64,000 nucleotides of DNA from Apium graveolens (lineage: Eukaryota > Streptophyta > Magnoliopsida > Apiales > Apiaceae), in the NCBI RefSeq assembly GCF_009905375.1, contig NC_133650.1, positions 60,837,628-60,901,627 of the forward strand, in the 5' to 3' direction. A model generated the notes under the pieces. The model saw only the letters and a list, made by a program, of their open reading frames with translations, made no database searches and was not told where the DNA came from. Of the stretch, positions 24,371 through 36,886 are shown piece by piece; the first letter of the stretch is position 1, and each line of letters starts with the position of its first letter. The translations under genes were made by a program, and so were the position numbers.

Positions 24371-27300
24371 TGTGACTCCCTCCAAACCCGGGTCAGAAGT
24401 TTGGGGCTCATAACACACACCACAATATTTAAACTTGTATATAAAGTATTATATGTATTGACCCTTCTGTACACAACCACGGATCGTAACAGGTTAAAGT
24501 ATGAAAACAAGCCATAATCTTAACTTTTATTACATCAGACCAAATCCCAACTAATTCAACTTACAATGGCTAAGGATATCATACTTACAATCTTACACAA
24601 CTCATCTATAATATAAAGCTCCTGCTAGCTCGATCCAACTTAAACGGAAATCCTAGCTCGCACACTGGACAGAGAATCCTCGTTACCAATAATTTCCTTT
24701 CCAACTGTTGAAAACATAAAAATTTTGCAAGAGTGAGCTTACTAGCTCAGCAAGTAATAATAGCAGCAATTGAGGTTAGACAATCACCAATTGAAATGAT
24801 TAAGAAGAATCAAGTTTCTGAATAAGCAATGATTAGAATTGGATATTCACTTTTCATTTTAAAAACCAAGGTTAGGCTGCTGATCAGTCACGCTCTAACC
24901 CTGAGCAAGGCTCCCAGCTTTGCTCTATATACTGGATCCAAGGCACACATTGGCCTAATATGACCACGAATCTGGTCCATATTTATAAAACCATCCAATT
25001 CTAAAACAATTCAATATGATAACCATTGTAAATCAATAAGCTGAATCACAAACAGCATTTATCTTGAAGCATAGGGTGATTCATAACACTGAAGGCATAA
25101 CAGGGAATTCGAAAAGATTGGCTTTCAATCAAGGAAAGATTCAGAAAGTAGAAAACCAAGGGTTCAAGGGTTCCAAGAATTGGTCTTCTCTTAAACAAGG
25201 AATAAGGGTTGGTATGTTAAGAAACTCAATATCAGAATTAGTATGTGGTAGATATGTATTTGTGGAGTAGTATCGTATGTGTATGGCTCGTATCTGGGAA
25301 TTCAATAATCAATGGTTTATGAAGAATAAGGCTTATGGCTCAAGATCAATAAGAATTTGGGTTCAAGGTTAAATAGTTTGAAGTGCTTGCAATATAAAAC
25401 AGAAGTTATTTTGAATAATAGCGACATATTATAAAACAGTTCGAAAATATTTGCAATATATCTTGAAAAAGGTTCAGAAGTACTTGCCTTATCACCGATG
25501 ATTTCCAACTTTACTTGTACCCATCTAACACTTTTACTTTACCATCATTTTCCTTTTTTTTCTATGCTCTGCTTCTATTCATCGATTACTTGCTTTCCTT
25601 TTTCTACACTTCAGTTCTATTTACTGATCACTGGCTTTCTTTTCTATGCCTCACTTACTCTGCTAGGCATTACAAGTGTCTATCAATACTCAATCTCATA
25701 TCATTATAATCGTCACATAGACGTCATAAGCTTTTATCTAACCTTCGTTTTACCCAAATCCGATTTACGGATTGAAAGTTACAGTAAAAACCGTCAAACA
25801 ATAACCACATAGGCATATAACATATCAATCAGAGAGCATGTAGCACATAGCACGCAAGATATTCGATCAAAATAATTTTTCAAAGAAGATTCGGGGTCAC
25901 AATGATTTTCCAGGTATTTATTACGAATTTTTGAACATTTTTCAGAATTAAAACGGGACTCCGAATCATTTTATAATTAAATATTAGGGTTCGAACACTT
26001 GAATCTGTCTTTAAAATAATTTTATAATAATTATCGAGCCTTGAAAATAATTTAAAATAATATTTTAAGGTTCGAAACTCTTTTTCGAAATTTTTAAATC
26101 AATTTTAAATAATTAAATCTAATTAAATAATTAATTAAAATCAATTAATAAATAATTAAACTAATTAATCAATTAATATTTAAATTAATTGAATAATTAA
26201 TTATTTGATTATTAACTAAAATTAATTAAATAAATAATTTAGATTTATTTTTGAATTAAAAACAATTTTTGGAATTAAAATAACCATTTTTGGATTTTTT
26301 TAGAATTTAAAAACAATTTTCTGAAAATAATAAAAAAAAAAGAAAATGCAATTTTTGTAATTATATAAACAACAATCTGAATTTTTGGAATTTTTATAAA
26401 TAGAATCTGAATTCTATGAATTTTTAAAACCAGAATATCACGTTTGCAAACCAGGGAAAACTTCGGGGTACCAAAGTGTAATTTCCCCGTCGTCTTCCCC
26501 GATTTGAGCTCCGGTGGCCGGCCCCTATTAACCGCGGCCACCAAGCTTTCCGGCGAACCACGACACTGCCCAGAACGAGCCCAGATTATCAACATTTATG
26601 CTGCTCGATGCCAGGAATACGATCGTAAGATCAAACTTGATAAACAACGAATCTTTTGGCCGGAAAACCAGCCGACAGTTTACGCCGCCGCCGCTTAACT
26701 TTTTATGGCGACCCAAAATCGAAGGCTAACACATGAACTGTTTACATGAATCGATTGTACAGGAAATGATCTACATACTGGTGCCCTCCATTTCAGCCCA
26801 GATTCAATGAAATTAAAAGCTGTAAATTCGATTTAGAACATTCAAAGTATTAAAACCCTAATTTCATAATCCGAAAATCAAACTCAAATTTAACCATGTT
26901 ATTGAACTCATTTTTTGACATATAATACCAAATTGACCAGAAAATTATTATCTACATGATTATGCCATCAAATCACACAAACAACATCAAGAACAAAATT
27001 TCATAATTTAATCTTTAATTAATTCAAAATAAAACAATTAAATAAGAAAAATACCTTGATTCTTGCATAAAAATGGATGATTGAATCAGAAAGTATTTTT
27101 CGAGATATTCAATTTGATATATTGCACGCCCGAATCAGAGTTCGATAACGCCTTCGTTCGTACGTTTGATTCTCAAGAACGCGATATAAATTCGACATTT
27201 TCTCTGTATTTTACGGGGTTTTACTGACTGATTGTGATTATACGAATAAAATAAAATGAAAAAAGGGCTATATATATATTTTTGGAATATTGGTTCGTTT

Positions 27301-27891
27301 TGGATCGTTTTGGATCGTTAAATTAGCTACTTAGCCGCTAAGTAACTGCAAAAACAATCCGATTTGATACCCGTATTGGATAATTATCCAAACCGGGCTT
27401 CTTATAAAACACTATATATGAGAATAACGTAATAATATCCCGTCTTTCGAGAATACGTGGTTTTCTGATTCACCGAAATGATTATCGTATCGAAAATCTT
27501 GCGCCGAAAAGTCAAAACACGAAAAATGTCCGGAATTACCAGATTAGGTTAGGAAGGAGTTTTCGGAAGAGTTTTGGGTTGTAAAAACGTAAAAACGGTT
27601 GAAGTCGGACGATTCCCGGCTTTAGAAAATAATTTTGTAATTATTCAGAAAATAATTAATAAATTTATAAATCAATATAAAGTCATATAATAGTCCAAAA
27701 ATTACCAGAAAAATACCGTAATTATCTATATTTTATTCTGGTCATAATAAAATTAACATACTTATACTTTATCACATATAAGCATCCACATCCACACCAA
27801 TCATTAGATAATTCATCAAAAAATCATATAATAATCATATAAAAATTATTTATTGATAAAAATAATTACACGTGATATCCCGGATGTTACA
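24371..27891 (-). mobile_element. Solo LTR, Tekay-like, minus orientation (3.5 kb)
   Basis: On the minus strand it starts TGTAACATCCGGGATATCACGTG and ends GGGAGTCACA, with no internal region. The TSD TATAA lies on both sides (24366-24370 and 27892-27896). The 3' LTR of copia-2 keeps the uninterrupted site GATATATAAACC at 61301-61312. A splice-site-like TTTTCAACAG and a short downstream frame exist near its 3' end (about 24709), but the H3-like residues are missing. ORFs inside (for example around 26450-26700) are GC-rich and unsupported. Confidence 0.9.
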
Positions 27892-28046
27892 TATAAACCA
27901 AGTGTAGCTAGTAAAACAAACTAACTAAGCAAACACATTTTAGGAGAGAAATAGAAAAGGCTGTATTTTTCAAGAATTTCTCTGTAGTTTGTTTGTTCAA
28001 CTTGTAAAGCAACTGTGAGCCAATTTGAGCTTCACAGAGTTCTCAA

Positions 28047-28050
<4 letters not shown>

Positions 28051-28084
<34 letters not shown>
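28051..28084. repeat. (AT)n microsatellite in the copia-2 5' LTR
   Basis: An uninterrupted AT run. The same place in the 3' LTR (61464-61517) is about 20 bp longer. Confidence 0.9.
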
Positions 28085-28086
<2 letters not shown>

Positions 28087-28282
28087 TGGATACATTCAAA
28101 TCCACCATAAAGTTTTGAAGACTTTGTGTTTGATTTATTTAATCCTTTCATTCCGCACTTTGTAAATCAAAACATATATATATCTGTCGAGTTAAGAACT
28201 GTTTTTAAATCTTGAAAAAGAAGCCAGAATTACATTAAACCCTCCTTCTGTAATTCTTGTTGTATTGTTAGGGAATAACAAT

Positions 28283-28294
28283 TGGTATCAGAGC
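28283..28294 (+). promoter_or_regulatory. Primer-binding site of copia-2
   Basis: TGGTATCAGAGC, two bases after the LTR end, is a perfect match to the initiator tRNA-Met-type site of plant copia elements. Confidence 0.92.
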
Positions 28295-28340
28295 AAGCTC
28301 TTGAAGTACAAAGAGTGTAAAGATCACAACAAACAACAAG

Positions 28341-30248
28341 ATGAACAAGAAGGATGTTGGAGTTAAAATTTCTTTTCTGGACAAAGACAATTATCACCAC
28401 TGGAAGGTGAAAATGCATTTACATCTTCTTTCTCAAGATGAGGCCTATGTGGATTGCATAGAGGGAGGTCCTCATGTACCAATTAGAGCTGCAACAGGCA
28501 ATGAACCATCTATTTCCAAGCCTAGACATGAATAGTCAGATCCTGATATTGAGCAAGTCAGGAAAGACAAGAAGGCCATGAATATATTATTCAATGGAGT
28601 TGATGGTGATATGTTTGATAACATCATTAACTGTAAAATAGCCAAGGAGGTTTGGGACACTATCCAGATTTTTTGTGATGGTACCGAGCATGTAAGGGAG
28701 AATAAGATGCAGCTGTTAATTCAACAATATGAGCACATCAATTGTGAAGATAGTGAGTGTCTCACTGATATTTTTAAATATTTCAAATGTGGCTTGGCAG
28801 GGCATTTTTCCAGTGAGTGTAGAAAGTTAGATTCCAACAAAAAGAAGTTTGAGCCTGTTGATTACAAATAGAAATATTTTGAGTTTCTAAAACAAAAGGA
28901 AAGGGATTTCATTACACAGGAAAATGACTTGGCAGCTCATGGATTGGATGAAGATGAAGATGTAAACTATGTCACTCTAGCCCTGATGGCAAAGTCTGAT
29001 GAAACAGAAACAAGTTCTTCAAGTAATCAGGTAATCACCACTAACCTAGCATATTTATCTAAAGCTGAGTGTAATGATGCAATCAATGACATGTCTATAG
29101 AATTATATCACTTGTGTGTTACACTTAAGTCCCTCACTAAGGAAAATGCTAAGATTAAAGAAAACAATTTGTTTTTAAGTGAGAGGAATAATGAGCTAGA
29201 GTCTCAGTTTATTGAAATTGAAAAATTGAGAATTGAGTGTAAGATTGCTAAGGATGAATTAACTGAGTCCTTAAAGAAAGAAGAGACTTTAAAGAAGCAG
29301 CTTGAACGAGAACAAGAGGTGATTAAAGCATGGAAATCATCCAGAGATGTCCATGCTCAATTCACTAAAGTTCAAGGTATTGAGTCCTTTTGTGATGTAG
29401 CCTGGAAAAAGAGTAAGGAGAAACTAAAATCCAACTTGGTTGAAGGATTGTTGACAAATGTGGACTCGACGAATGATGAGAATCATCCATCGGATAACCA
29501 AAAGGATTATCCGTCGAATGACAAAGAGCCATATCCGTCGGTTGTCAGTAAACCTGTGAGCAAAGCTAAGCTTGCCAAGCTGAATTAAAAATATGGATCA
29601 GTTTCCAAAAACTTTGTTTCAGGAGAATCAAGTCAAGTGAAGAAGGAGAAGAAAGTTAATGTTGGTCATCTGTCCATCGAGCAATTGAATGACAGATTAG
29701 AAAAGATTGAGGTTAAAACAGAAACTAAAAAGAAAAACAATAGAAATGGGAAAGTAGGAATTAACAAGCATAACAACTACACACCTGATAAATATGCACC
29801 AATAAAAATTTGTGTTAAGTGTGGTAGTGTTAATCACTTGTCTGTTAATTGCAAACTTGCCATGCCTACTCCTATGTCTGTGCCTCCCTCTTTTCCTAAC
29901 ATGATTGCTATGCCTACCATGCCTATGAATGCTATGTCTACTCAGAATATGAATGCACAATTTGCTAATATGCAATTTGCACCTAATCCTTATTATGTTG
30001 CATTTAGTATGCCTCAAATGTCATTTAGCATGCCTTACTGGAATAACATGTTTACAAATAGCATGCCTTTCCCTGTTAATCAAAATGTGCATGATAATTC
30101 TGGTTTAATGACTGGTTTCAAAGGTCCAACTCAAATGACTAAGGATGAATCAGAAATTCCCAAGTCAAATGAGATCAAACCTAAGAAACCAAAGAAGAAA
30201 GCTAACAAGGCAGGACCCAAGGAAACTTGGGTACCAAAATCAACTTGA
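28341..30248 (+). pseudogene. copia-2 gag, broken
   Basis: One reading frame runs from MNKKDVGVKISFLDKDNYHHW through the gag core (..AKEVWDTIQIFCDGTEHVRENK..). There is a first knuckle-like CGLAGHFSSEC with its N-part apparently shortened, a long coiled-coil region (about 28929-29400) and a second knuckle CVKCGSVNHLSVNC near 29815. A Met- and Pro-rich stretch and a basic end ..GPKETWVPKST follow. In-frame stops occur at about 28533, 28869 and 29586. WVPKST-type ends are usual for SIRE gag. ATCCGTCGG words in the coding part give HPSD/YPSN/YPSV. Confidence 0.83.
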
Positions 30249-30262
30249 TTTGGTTTTGATGT

Positions 30263-33200
30263 GTGCAGGGAAATATAAAGAATCTTTGGTACCTGGATAG
30301 TGGTTGTTCAAGGCACATGACTGGAGATTCTACCCTGCTCACAGAGTTCAAGGAAAGAGCTGACCCAAGTATCACTTTTGGAGATAACAACAAAGGTTAT
30401 ACTGTGGGATATGGCTTGATTTCAAAAGACAATGTCATCATTGAAGAGGTTGCCCTAGTGGATGGTCTTAAGCAAAATTTGTTGAGTATCAGCCAGCTTT
30501 GTGACAAGGGCAATTCAGTAACCTTCAATTCAGAAGCATGTGTTGTGACAAAAAAGGAAGCAACAAAGTGGTTCTCACTGGAGTGGGAAAAGGAAATGTG
30601 TATTTAATCGACTTCAACTCATCTAATACAGAATCTGTCACTTGTCTTCTTAGTAAAGCAAGTCAAGTTGAAAGCTGGCTATGACACAAGAAGCTGTCCC
30701 ATTTAAACTTCAAGACCATGAATGATCTTGTCAAGAAAGAATTGGTTAGAGACATTCCTTAAGTGGAGTTTTTTAAGGATGGATTATGTGATGCCTGTCA
30801 AAAAGGAAAGAAGATCAAACCATCATTTAGAAAGAAGCTTGATTCAACAATTGAAGAACCTTTGCAATTGCTACACATGGATTTATTTGGACAAGTCAAT
30901 GTATTGGCCATCTCAAGGAAAAGATTTTTCCTAGTAATTGTGGATGATTTCTCAAAGTTCTCTTGGAAATATTTCCTAAAGTATAAAGATGAGGCTAGTG
31001 AAATCATCATCAATCACATAAGGCAAGTCAACAATCATCCTGATTTTAAAGTAAGGAGAATCAGGAGTCACAATGGAACTGAGTTCAAGAATTCTGTGAT
31101 GAGATCATTTTGTGAAGAGAATGGTATAATGCATGAGTTTTCTGCAGCAAGAACTCCACAACAAAATGGAGTAGTGGAAAGAAAGAACAAATTTCTTATT
31201 AAAGCTGCAAGGACAATGCTTGAAGAATCAAAGTTACCAACATATTTTTGGGCTGAAGCTGTGAATACTTCCTGGTACACTCTGAATATTTCTTTGATTA
31301 ATCAAGAAAATTGTATGACACCCTACCAATTGTTCAAGAACAAGAAACCTACTCTAAATTTTCTTCATGTCTTTGGCTGCAAATGTTTTATCTTGAGGAA
31401 TTAAACTGATCAATATGGGAAGTTTGATGCTAAAGCAGATGAAGGAATTTTTGTTGGATATGCTGTGGCAAAGGCATATAGGGTCTACAGTCCAAAAACC
31501 AACATTGTTATGGAATCAATACATGTTGTGTTTGATGACAAAAAGATTGAAGGACTGCAAGATGGAGATTTCCATGAAAGTCTCAAGTTTGATAATGTGG
31601 AGATGGTTAGTGATGACAGTGATGATGAAAGTGATCAAGAAATAGTGAATAAGGATAATGTAGAAAAATCTACAACTAATGAAGCACATGATTCAACATC
31701 TGTTGAGTTACAAAATGCTTCATCCGTCGGGAGATAATCTGCCTTATCCGTCGGGAGACAATCAGCTTCATCCGTCGGGACACAAAGTGCACCATCCGTC
31801 GTGTCATTAAGAGAAGCTAAAAGTCAGAATAGATCACTTACAGAAAGTTCCCCTTTCTCAAATCAAAGATTCACAAACTCAGGGGGAGTTTCTAATAATC
31901 AAAACTCAGTCACACATCAAGACAAGAATGAGGCATCTTCATCTAGAGCTAATCTACCTCAACAAAGAAAATGGACTAAAGATCACCCTTTTGAGCTCAT
32001 CATTGGTGATGCATCTTCTAGAGTTTAAACAAGAAGAACAACTCAAGAAGAATGTCTATACAGTAGCTTCTTATCTAAGGAAAAATTAAAGAAGGTAGAA
32101 GAAGCTTTGTTGGGTCCTGATTAGATTTTAGCTATACAGGAGGAGCTAAACCAATTTGAAAGGAACAAGGTATGGAAGCTGGTACCCAAGCCTAAAGGAA
32201 AGAATCCAATTGACACCAAATGGGTATTTAGAAACAAGATGGATGAAAATGGCATAGTAGTCAGGAACAAAGCTAGATTAGTTGCTAAGGGCTATTGTCA
32301 ACAAGAAGGAATAGATTTTGATGAAACTTTTGCTCCTATTGCAAGACTTGAAGCCATCAGAATTTCTTAGCATATGTAGCTCATGCCAATTTCAAAGTCT
32401 ATCAAATGGATGTCAAAAGTGCATTTCTAAATGGAGACTTGGAAGAGGAAGTCTATGTAAGTCAGCCTCCTGATTTTGAAGATCCAAGTTTTCCAAATTA
32501 TGTGTACTATCTTTTGAAAGCACTTTATGGACTAAAGCAAGCACCTAGAGTCTTGTATGACACTTTATCAAAGTTTCTTTTGGAAAATCACTTCACAAGA
32601 GGTACTGTTGTTAAAATTTTATTCTTTAAAAATGTTAATGGCTCTAGTATACTTGTTTAAATTTATGTAGATGATATTATATTTGGCTCTACAGATGAAA
32701 AACTTTGCAAAAAGTTTTCCAAATTGATGCAAAGTAAGTATGAAATGAGCATGATGGGAGAACTAACTTACTTTCTTGGTTTGCAAGTTAAGCAAGTTAG
32801 TGATGGAATATTCATTAGTCAAACTAAATACATTTATGATCTTTTAAAGAAGTTTGATCTAATGGATTGCACATCTGCAAAAACTCTCATGGCCACTGCA
32901 ACTAAGCTTGAATTAAACACTACTGAAAAGTCTGTGGATATTTCAAGTTATAGGGGCATGGTTGGCTCACTTCTGTACTTAACAGCTAGTAGGCCAGATA
33001 TAATGTTTGCTACTTGTCTTTGTGCTAGATTTCAGGTTGATCCTAGAGAATCTCACCTAGTAGCTATTAAGAGAATTTTCAGATATCTCAAGGCAACACC
33101 AAAACTTGGCATTTGGTACCCTAGAGATTCTGGTTTTGATCTAACTGGTTATTCAGATGCAGATTATGCAGGTTGTAAAATAGACAGAAAAAGTACAACA

Positions 33201-33608
33201 TGAACCTGTTAATTTCTAGGGAACAAGCTTGTGTCCTGGTTCAGTAAAAAGCAAAATTCAGTTTCTACTTCTACAGCTAAAGCTGAATATATTGCTGCTG
33301 GTAGTTGCTGTGCATAGATTTTGTGGATGAAAAACCAATTGTTGGACTATGGTCTACAAGTGGATAGAATTCCTATTTTCTGTGATAACACAAGTGCAAT
33401 TGCCATCACTGAAAATCCAGTGCAGAATTCAAGAACAAAGCACATAGACATCAAGTACCACTTCATAAGGGAACATGTGATGAATGGTATTGTGGAACTG
33501 CATTTTGTTCCAAGTGAAAGACAGCTTGCAGATATCTTTACCAAACCACTTGATAAATCCACCTTTTCAAGGTTGGTATGTGAGTTAGGTATGCTTAATT
33601 ATTCCTGA
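30263..33608 (+). pseudogene. copia-2 pol (PR, INT, RT, RNase H), broken
   Basis: Protease WYLDSGCSRHMTGD is at about 30285-30325. The frame then changes to integrase: LLHMDLFGQV (first Asp kept), IRSHNGTEF (His in place of the second Asp) and QQNGVVERKN (Glu kept). A low-complexity linker with SVGRQSASSVGTQSA units follows at about 31720-31800. RT starts at about 32130 ([34 protein letters not shown]) and changes frame near 32370 ([20 protein letters not shown]). YVDDIIFGS follows an in-frame stop at about 32657. RNase H has YSDADYAGC, and the end is HFVPSERQLADIFTKPLDK. At least six stops and three frame changes; inactive. Confidence 0.88.
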
Positions 33609-34152
33609 ATCATTTCAGATATTTTTGCAAGTTTTAAGGAAACCAGAAACTTAATTGTTTTTTCTGTTTTGGATAAAAATTTTGCTAAGTCAAAATTTAC
33701 ATCCCGGCGGATGCTCATTATCCATCGAGTTTGATCATCCGTCGGAATATTAATTGTTAATAAAGATCAATTATTTTTCTGGAGTATTTTATAACTCGAC
33801 GGATAACCTATTTATCCTCATCCGTCGAATTGTTTCAATCCTAGCCTTTAAAACTCTGAACATTGTCCATCGGGTATACCTATAGTTTGTAAGCATAACA
33901 CGACGGATAATTAAAGGAATTTTTACAGTTTATTTATTTCTAAACGGCTATTTTGGGCAATTTTTATTGGTCTCTTTATTTTACTTTATTATTTTTATAG
34001 TTTATTTCTGAGATAGTATAAAAGAAGAATTTATTTTTATTCTATTCTTTTATCATTCTCAAGATTCAATTGCTCTAACTTCTTTCTTCTCAAAAGTAAA
34101 ACTCTTCTCTGTAACTTTCAAATCTTTAGCAACGACACCTGTAGTAAAAATC
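33609..34152 (+). other. copia-2 spacer between pol and env-like ORF
   Basis: No coding frame. It carries at least six copies of the ATCCGTCGG/CCGACGGAT word family (33701-33910) in both orientations. A pyrimidine-rich stretch before the ATG at 34153 could serve as a 3' splice region, as expected for a spliced env-like message. Confidence 0.55.
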
Positions 34153-36886
34153 ATGTCCCAAACTGGTTATATCTATGAAAAGAACAACTTCACAGCTCTA
34201 GTGAACAAGGAGATTCAACAGTCTGGAGATTATCATAAAATGATAGATTTTGTGAAAAGCTGTAAACTCAATTATGCCATGCTGGAATCTCCCATCATCT
34301 ACTGTGAGGTTGTAGAGGAGATATGGACAACTGCAGTGTACAACTCAACTGACAAGACCATCACTTTCACTCTTAAAGGTAAATAGTTTTGCATTAATAG
34401 TGATATTGTGAAAGCATGTTTTAAAATTCCTGATAATACTGTTACTGCTCCACACACAGACACTGATATAGTTAACATACTAAATTCCATGGGCTATACA
34501 CTCACTACCTCCAAATTAAGTGAAATTAGAAGGTTGGGTCTTAGAAAAGAATGGAGTTATATGTGTGATGTGGTAACTAAAGTGTTTTCTGGTAAAATCA
34601 GTAACTTTGATTCTATTAACATATCCATGCTTAACATGATTTACATGCTAGATACTGGTAAGTATTTTAATTTTAGTGACTTGGTCTTGTTTGAGTTAGG
34701 TTTTAAGTTAGGAGAACTCAATAAGAGACGTAAAAGTGTTTATTATGCTAGATTCTTTATGATGCTTGCTAACCATCTCATTGAGAACATGGTGATTGAG
34801 AACCCAACCAACAAGCTGAATTGTTGGGTTCAAGAAAGAAGAATAATTGCAGATCTTAATAGAGCAAACCACCACAAAGAGGTGCCCCTCTTCTATTTTC
34901 CAGTTATGGAGGGACCTGAGGCAAGTGAGGTAATTTCTACTGTCTCCACTCTTCCAACCTCATACACTTCTTTGACTTCAAATGTAACAATGGCATCTGT
35001 GTCAATGACCCAACAGATGCCTACCCAAGCTACTAAACCACAAATTTCAAAATCCAAGTCTAAGAAAGCCCCCTCTGGTTTCTTTCAAAAAAACCAGTTA
35101 CAAAATCTACTAAAACCAAAGAGGGGAGTGTGAAGGAGGGTAAGCAAGGTGAGGGATAGGGTGAAAATCAAAGAAACCATAAGGATAAGGCTGGTGAGAA
35201 GAGTGTACCCAAACCTAGCCACACCACAGTTTTCCAATGAACTGTGGTTGTTAATAAGGAAATAAGCTCAATTCTAGTTTCATCCTCCCAAAAGGATGTT
35301 ACTATTAAAACAAGCTCCCAACCAGGAGCACAGGCCAAGAGGGGTAGGGACACTAGCTCACCACAAACTTATGCTAGAAAGAAAAGATAAAAAAACCCTT
35401 GGGGATGCACATGGCACACATACAGTGTAAACTGGTGCTAAAGACCCAGTCACTGTACCATCTCAAAGTCAGGTTGATGTGGCTCCAATAAATGTGGAGT
35501 CACAGCCAAAATCTCTAATAATTGAAGCACCTGATACACCAAATTCTCCCACACACTCATTGGATGTTGACATGATAAATACATCACTTCCAAATTCTCC
35601 ATCTTTAACTCTATTGGAGAAGCCAAAAATCCAAGCAAGTGAGCATCATCTTTTAGATGATTTGTTGGCTCACTTGCCATTTCTTTCTGAGTCTGTTGAG
35701 TCATTTGTGCCAAAATTTTCATCAATCTGTACAGAGTCTACAATAGTCTCCACTCCAAACTCATTCATTTCTTCTATCCCGATGGATATTCATCATCTGT
35801 CGAGTAGTTATTATATCCCGACGGATAAGCCTAACAACAGTCATCCGTCGGATAGCCAAACTACTATCCCGATGGATATTCCTCATCCGTCGGGTGTCTT
35901 TGCACAACTTCAAATTTCTTCAATTCTCATAAATGCAGAAGTCTTAGTAGTAGTACAATCACTCTTAGGGCTGAGGGAATGGAGTGAATTTAGTGAGAGG
36001 CTGGGTTGCTCCCAGGAAAAAGGAGAGAATAAGAGTGAATCCATGCAGTCCATTTCTTCAGGACTGGCAAAAGTGAGTGAGAGGAGTCCCACCTTAGATG
36101 GTGAAGGTGAGGGTGTGAGGGTGGGAAGCCAAGGGGAGCCCTTGATGCAAAAAGAGAGAGATCATGAGAGAATAGCAGGTACAGGAGTGATAAGGATGGA
36201 ATCAATTGCAAGTGAGTCAATGAGTGTCAATGATGCAGAAAGGAAACGCCTATTTCAGCAAGAATATCAAGTTATCATAGATTCTATTTCCCTGGATGCT
36301 GAGACATTTACTCATTCTGTTACAGCTTACCAAACTCTAGCTGTTCAGGCAATGAGGAGGATGAAAGGATTCTAAATTTGGTGCATACTACACAATCTCT
36401 TCAAAGAGCAAAAGATGCAATCACTGATATGCCTTCCAACACTGGAAGTGATTTTGAACTGGCTGAAGATTCATTTGGGGATGCTGGTGGGGATGATGAG
36501 GAAGAAAGCATGAACATAGAGGGAGATGCAGATGTACATGCCTGGATGCTAACAAAAGAATGTCCCTACTCACATCTCCAATTAACACTATTCAAGCTGA
36601 TCCATGACACCCACACAACCATTCAAGCATCTACTAATGACAGCACAAAGAAGCTACTCACAGCTCACCTTGAAGCACTCTAACTGCACAAAATTCAAGC
36701 CTTCCAACATAGTCAGAGTGTGGATGAAATCAAGCAAAAAATTTCTGAAGTAAAATAGGATTTCATAGCAAGGTTGGATGATAGAATTCCTGGAACCACC
36801 ATGACTGAAATAGCTCGCAAGCTAAGGAAGGAGGGTGATCTCAATAAAAAAGTTGAGGTCATGGACTCAAAATTATCTGATATAGA
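34153..36886 (+). pseudogene. copia-2 env-like ORF, N-terminal part
   Basis: Starts MSQTGYIYEKNNFTALVNKE and continues ..LNYAMLESPIIYCEVVEEIWTTA.., the type of protein encoded after pol in SIRE-lineage elements. One in-frame stop lies at 34384-34386. Frames change near 35100-35130, before 35479 and near 36370. The middle is Ser/Thr/Pro-rich and low in complexity. No convincing signal peptide or transmembrane segment is seen, so the env-like label refers to position, not proven function. The frame is split by copia-3 after ..VEVMDSKLSDI; the rest is at 58678. Confidence 0.75.

Larger units (their letters stand above)
23923..28280 (+). repeat. 5' LTR of copia-2, truncated and interrupted
   Basis: From GTTGATTAATTATACTAGTAG.. 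it follows the 3' LTR (60918-61730). It ends GGGAATAACA at 28280, just before the primer site. About 240 bp of its start are missing compared with 60679-60918. A solo LTR is inserted at 24371-27891. Confidence 0.85.

Noticed and set aside
24600..24760. Possible H3-like exon in the minus-strand solo LTR.
   Set aside because: The TTTTCAACAG acceptor and the VRA..-type end are present, but the ATG is missing and about 20 nt covering the H3-like residues are gone.
26275..26716. GC-rich ORFs inside the minus-strand solo LTR.
   Set aside because: They overlap on both strands, have no homologue I recognise and sit within an LTR. Likely UTR-like GC-rich sequence.
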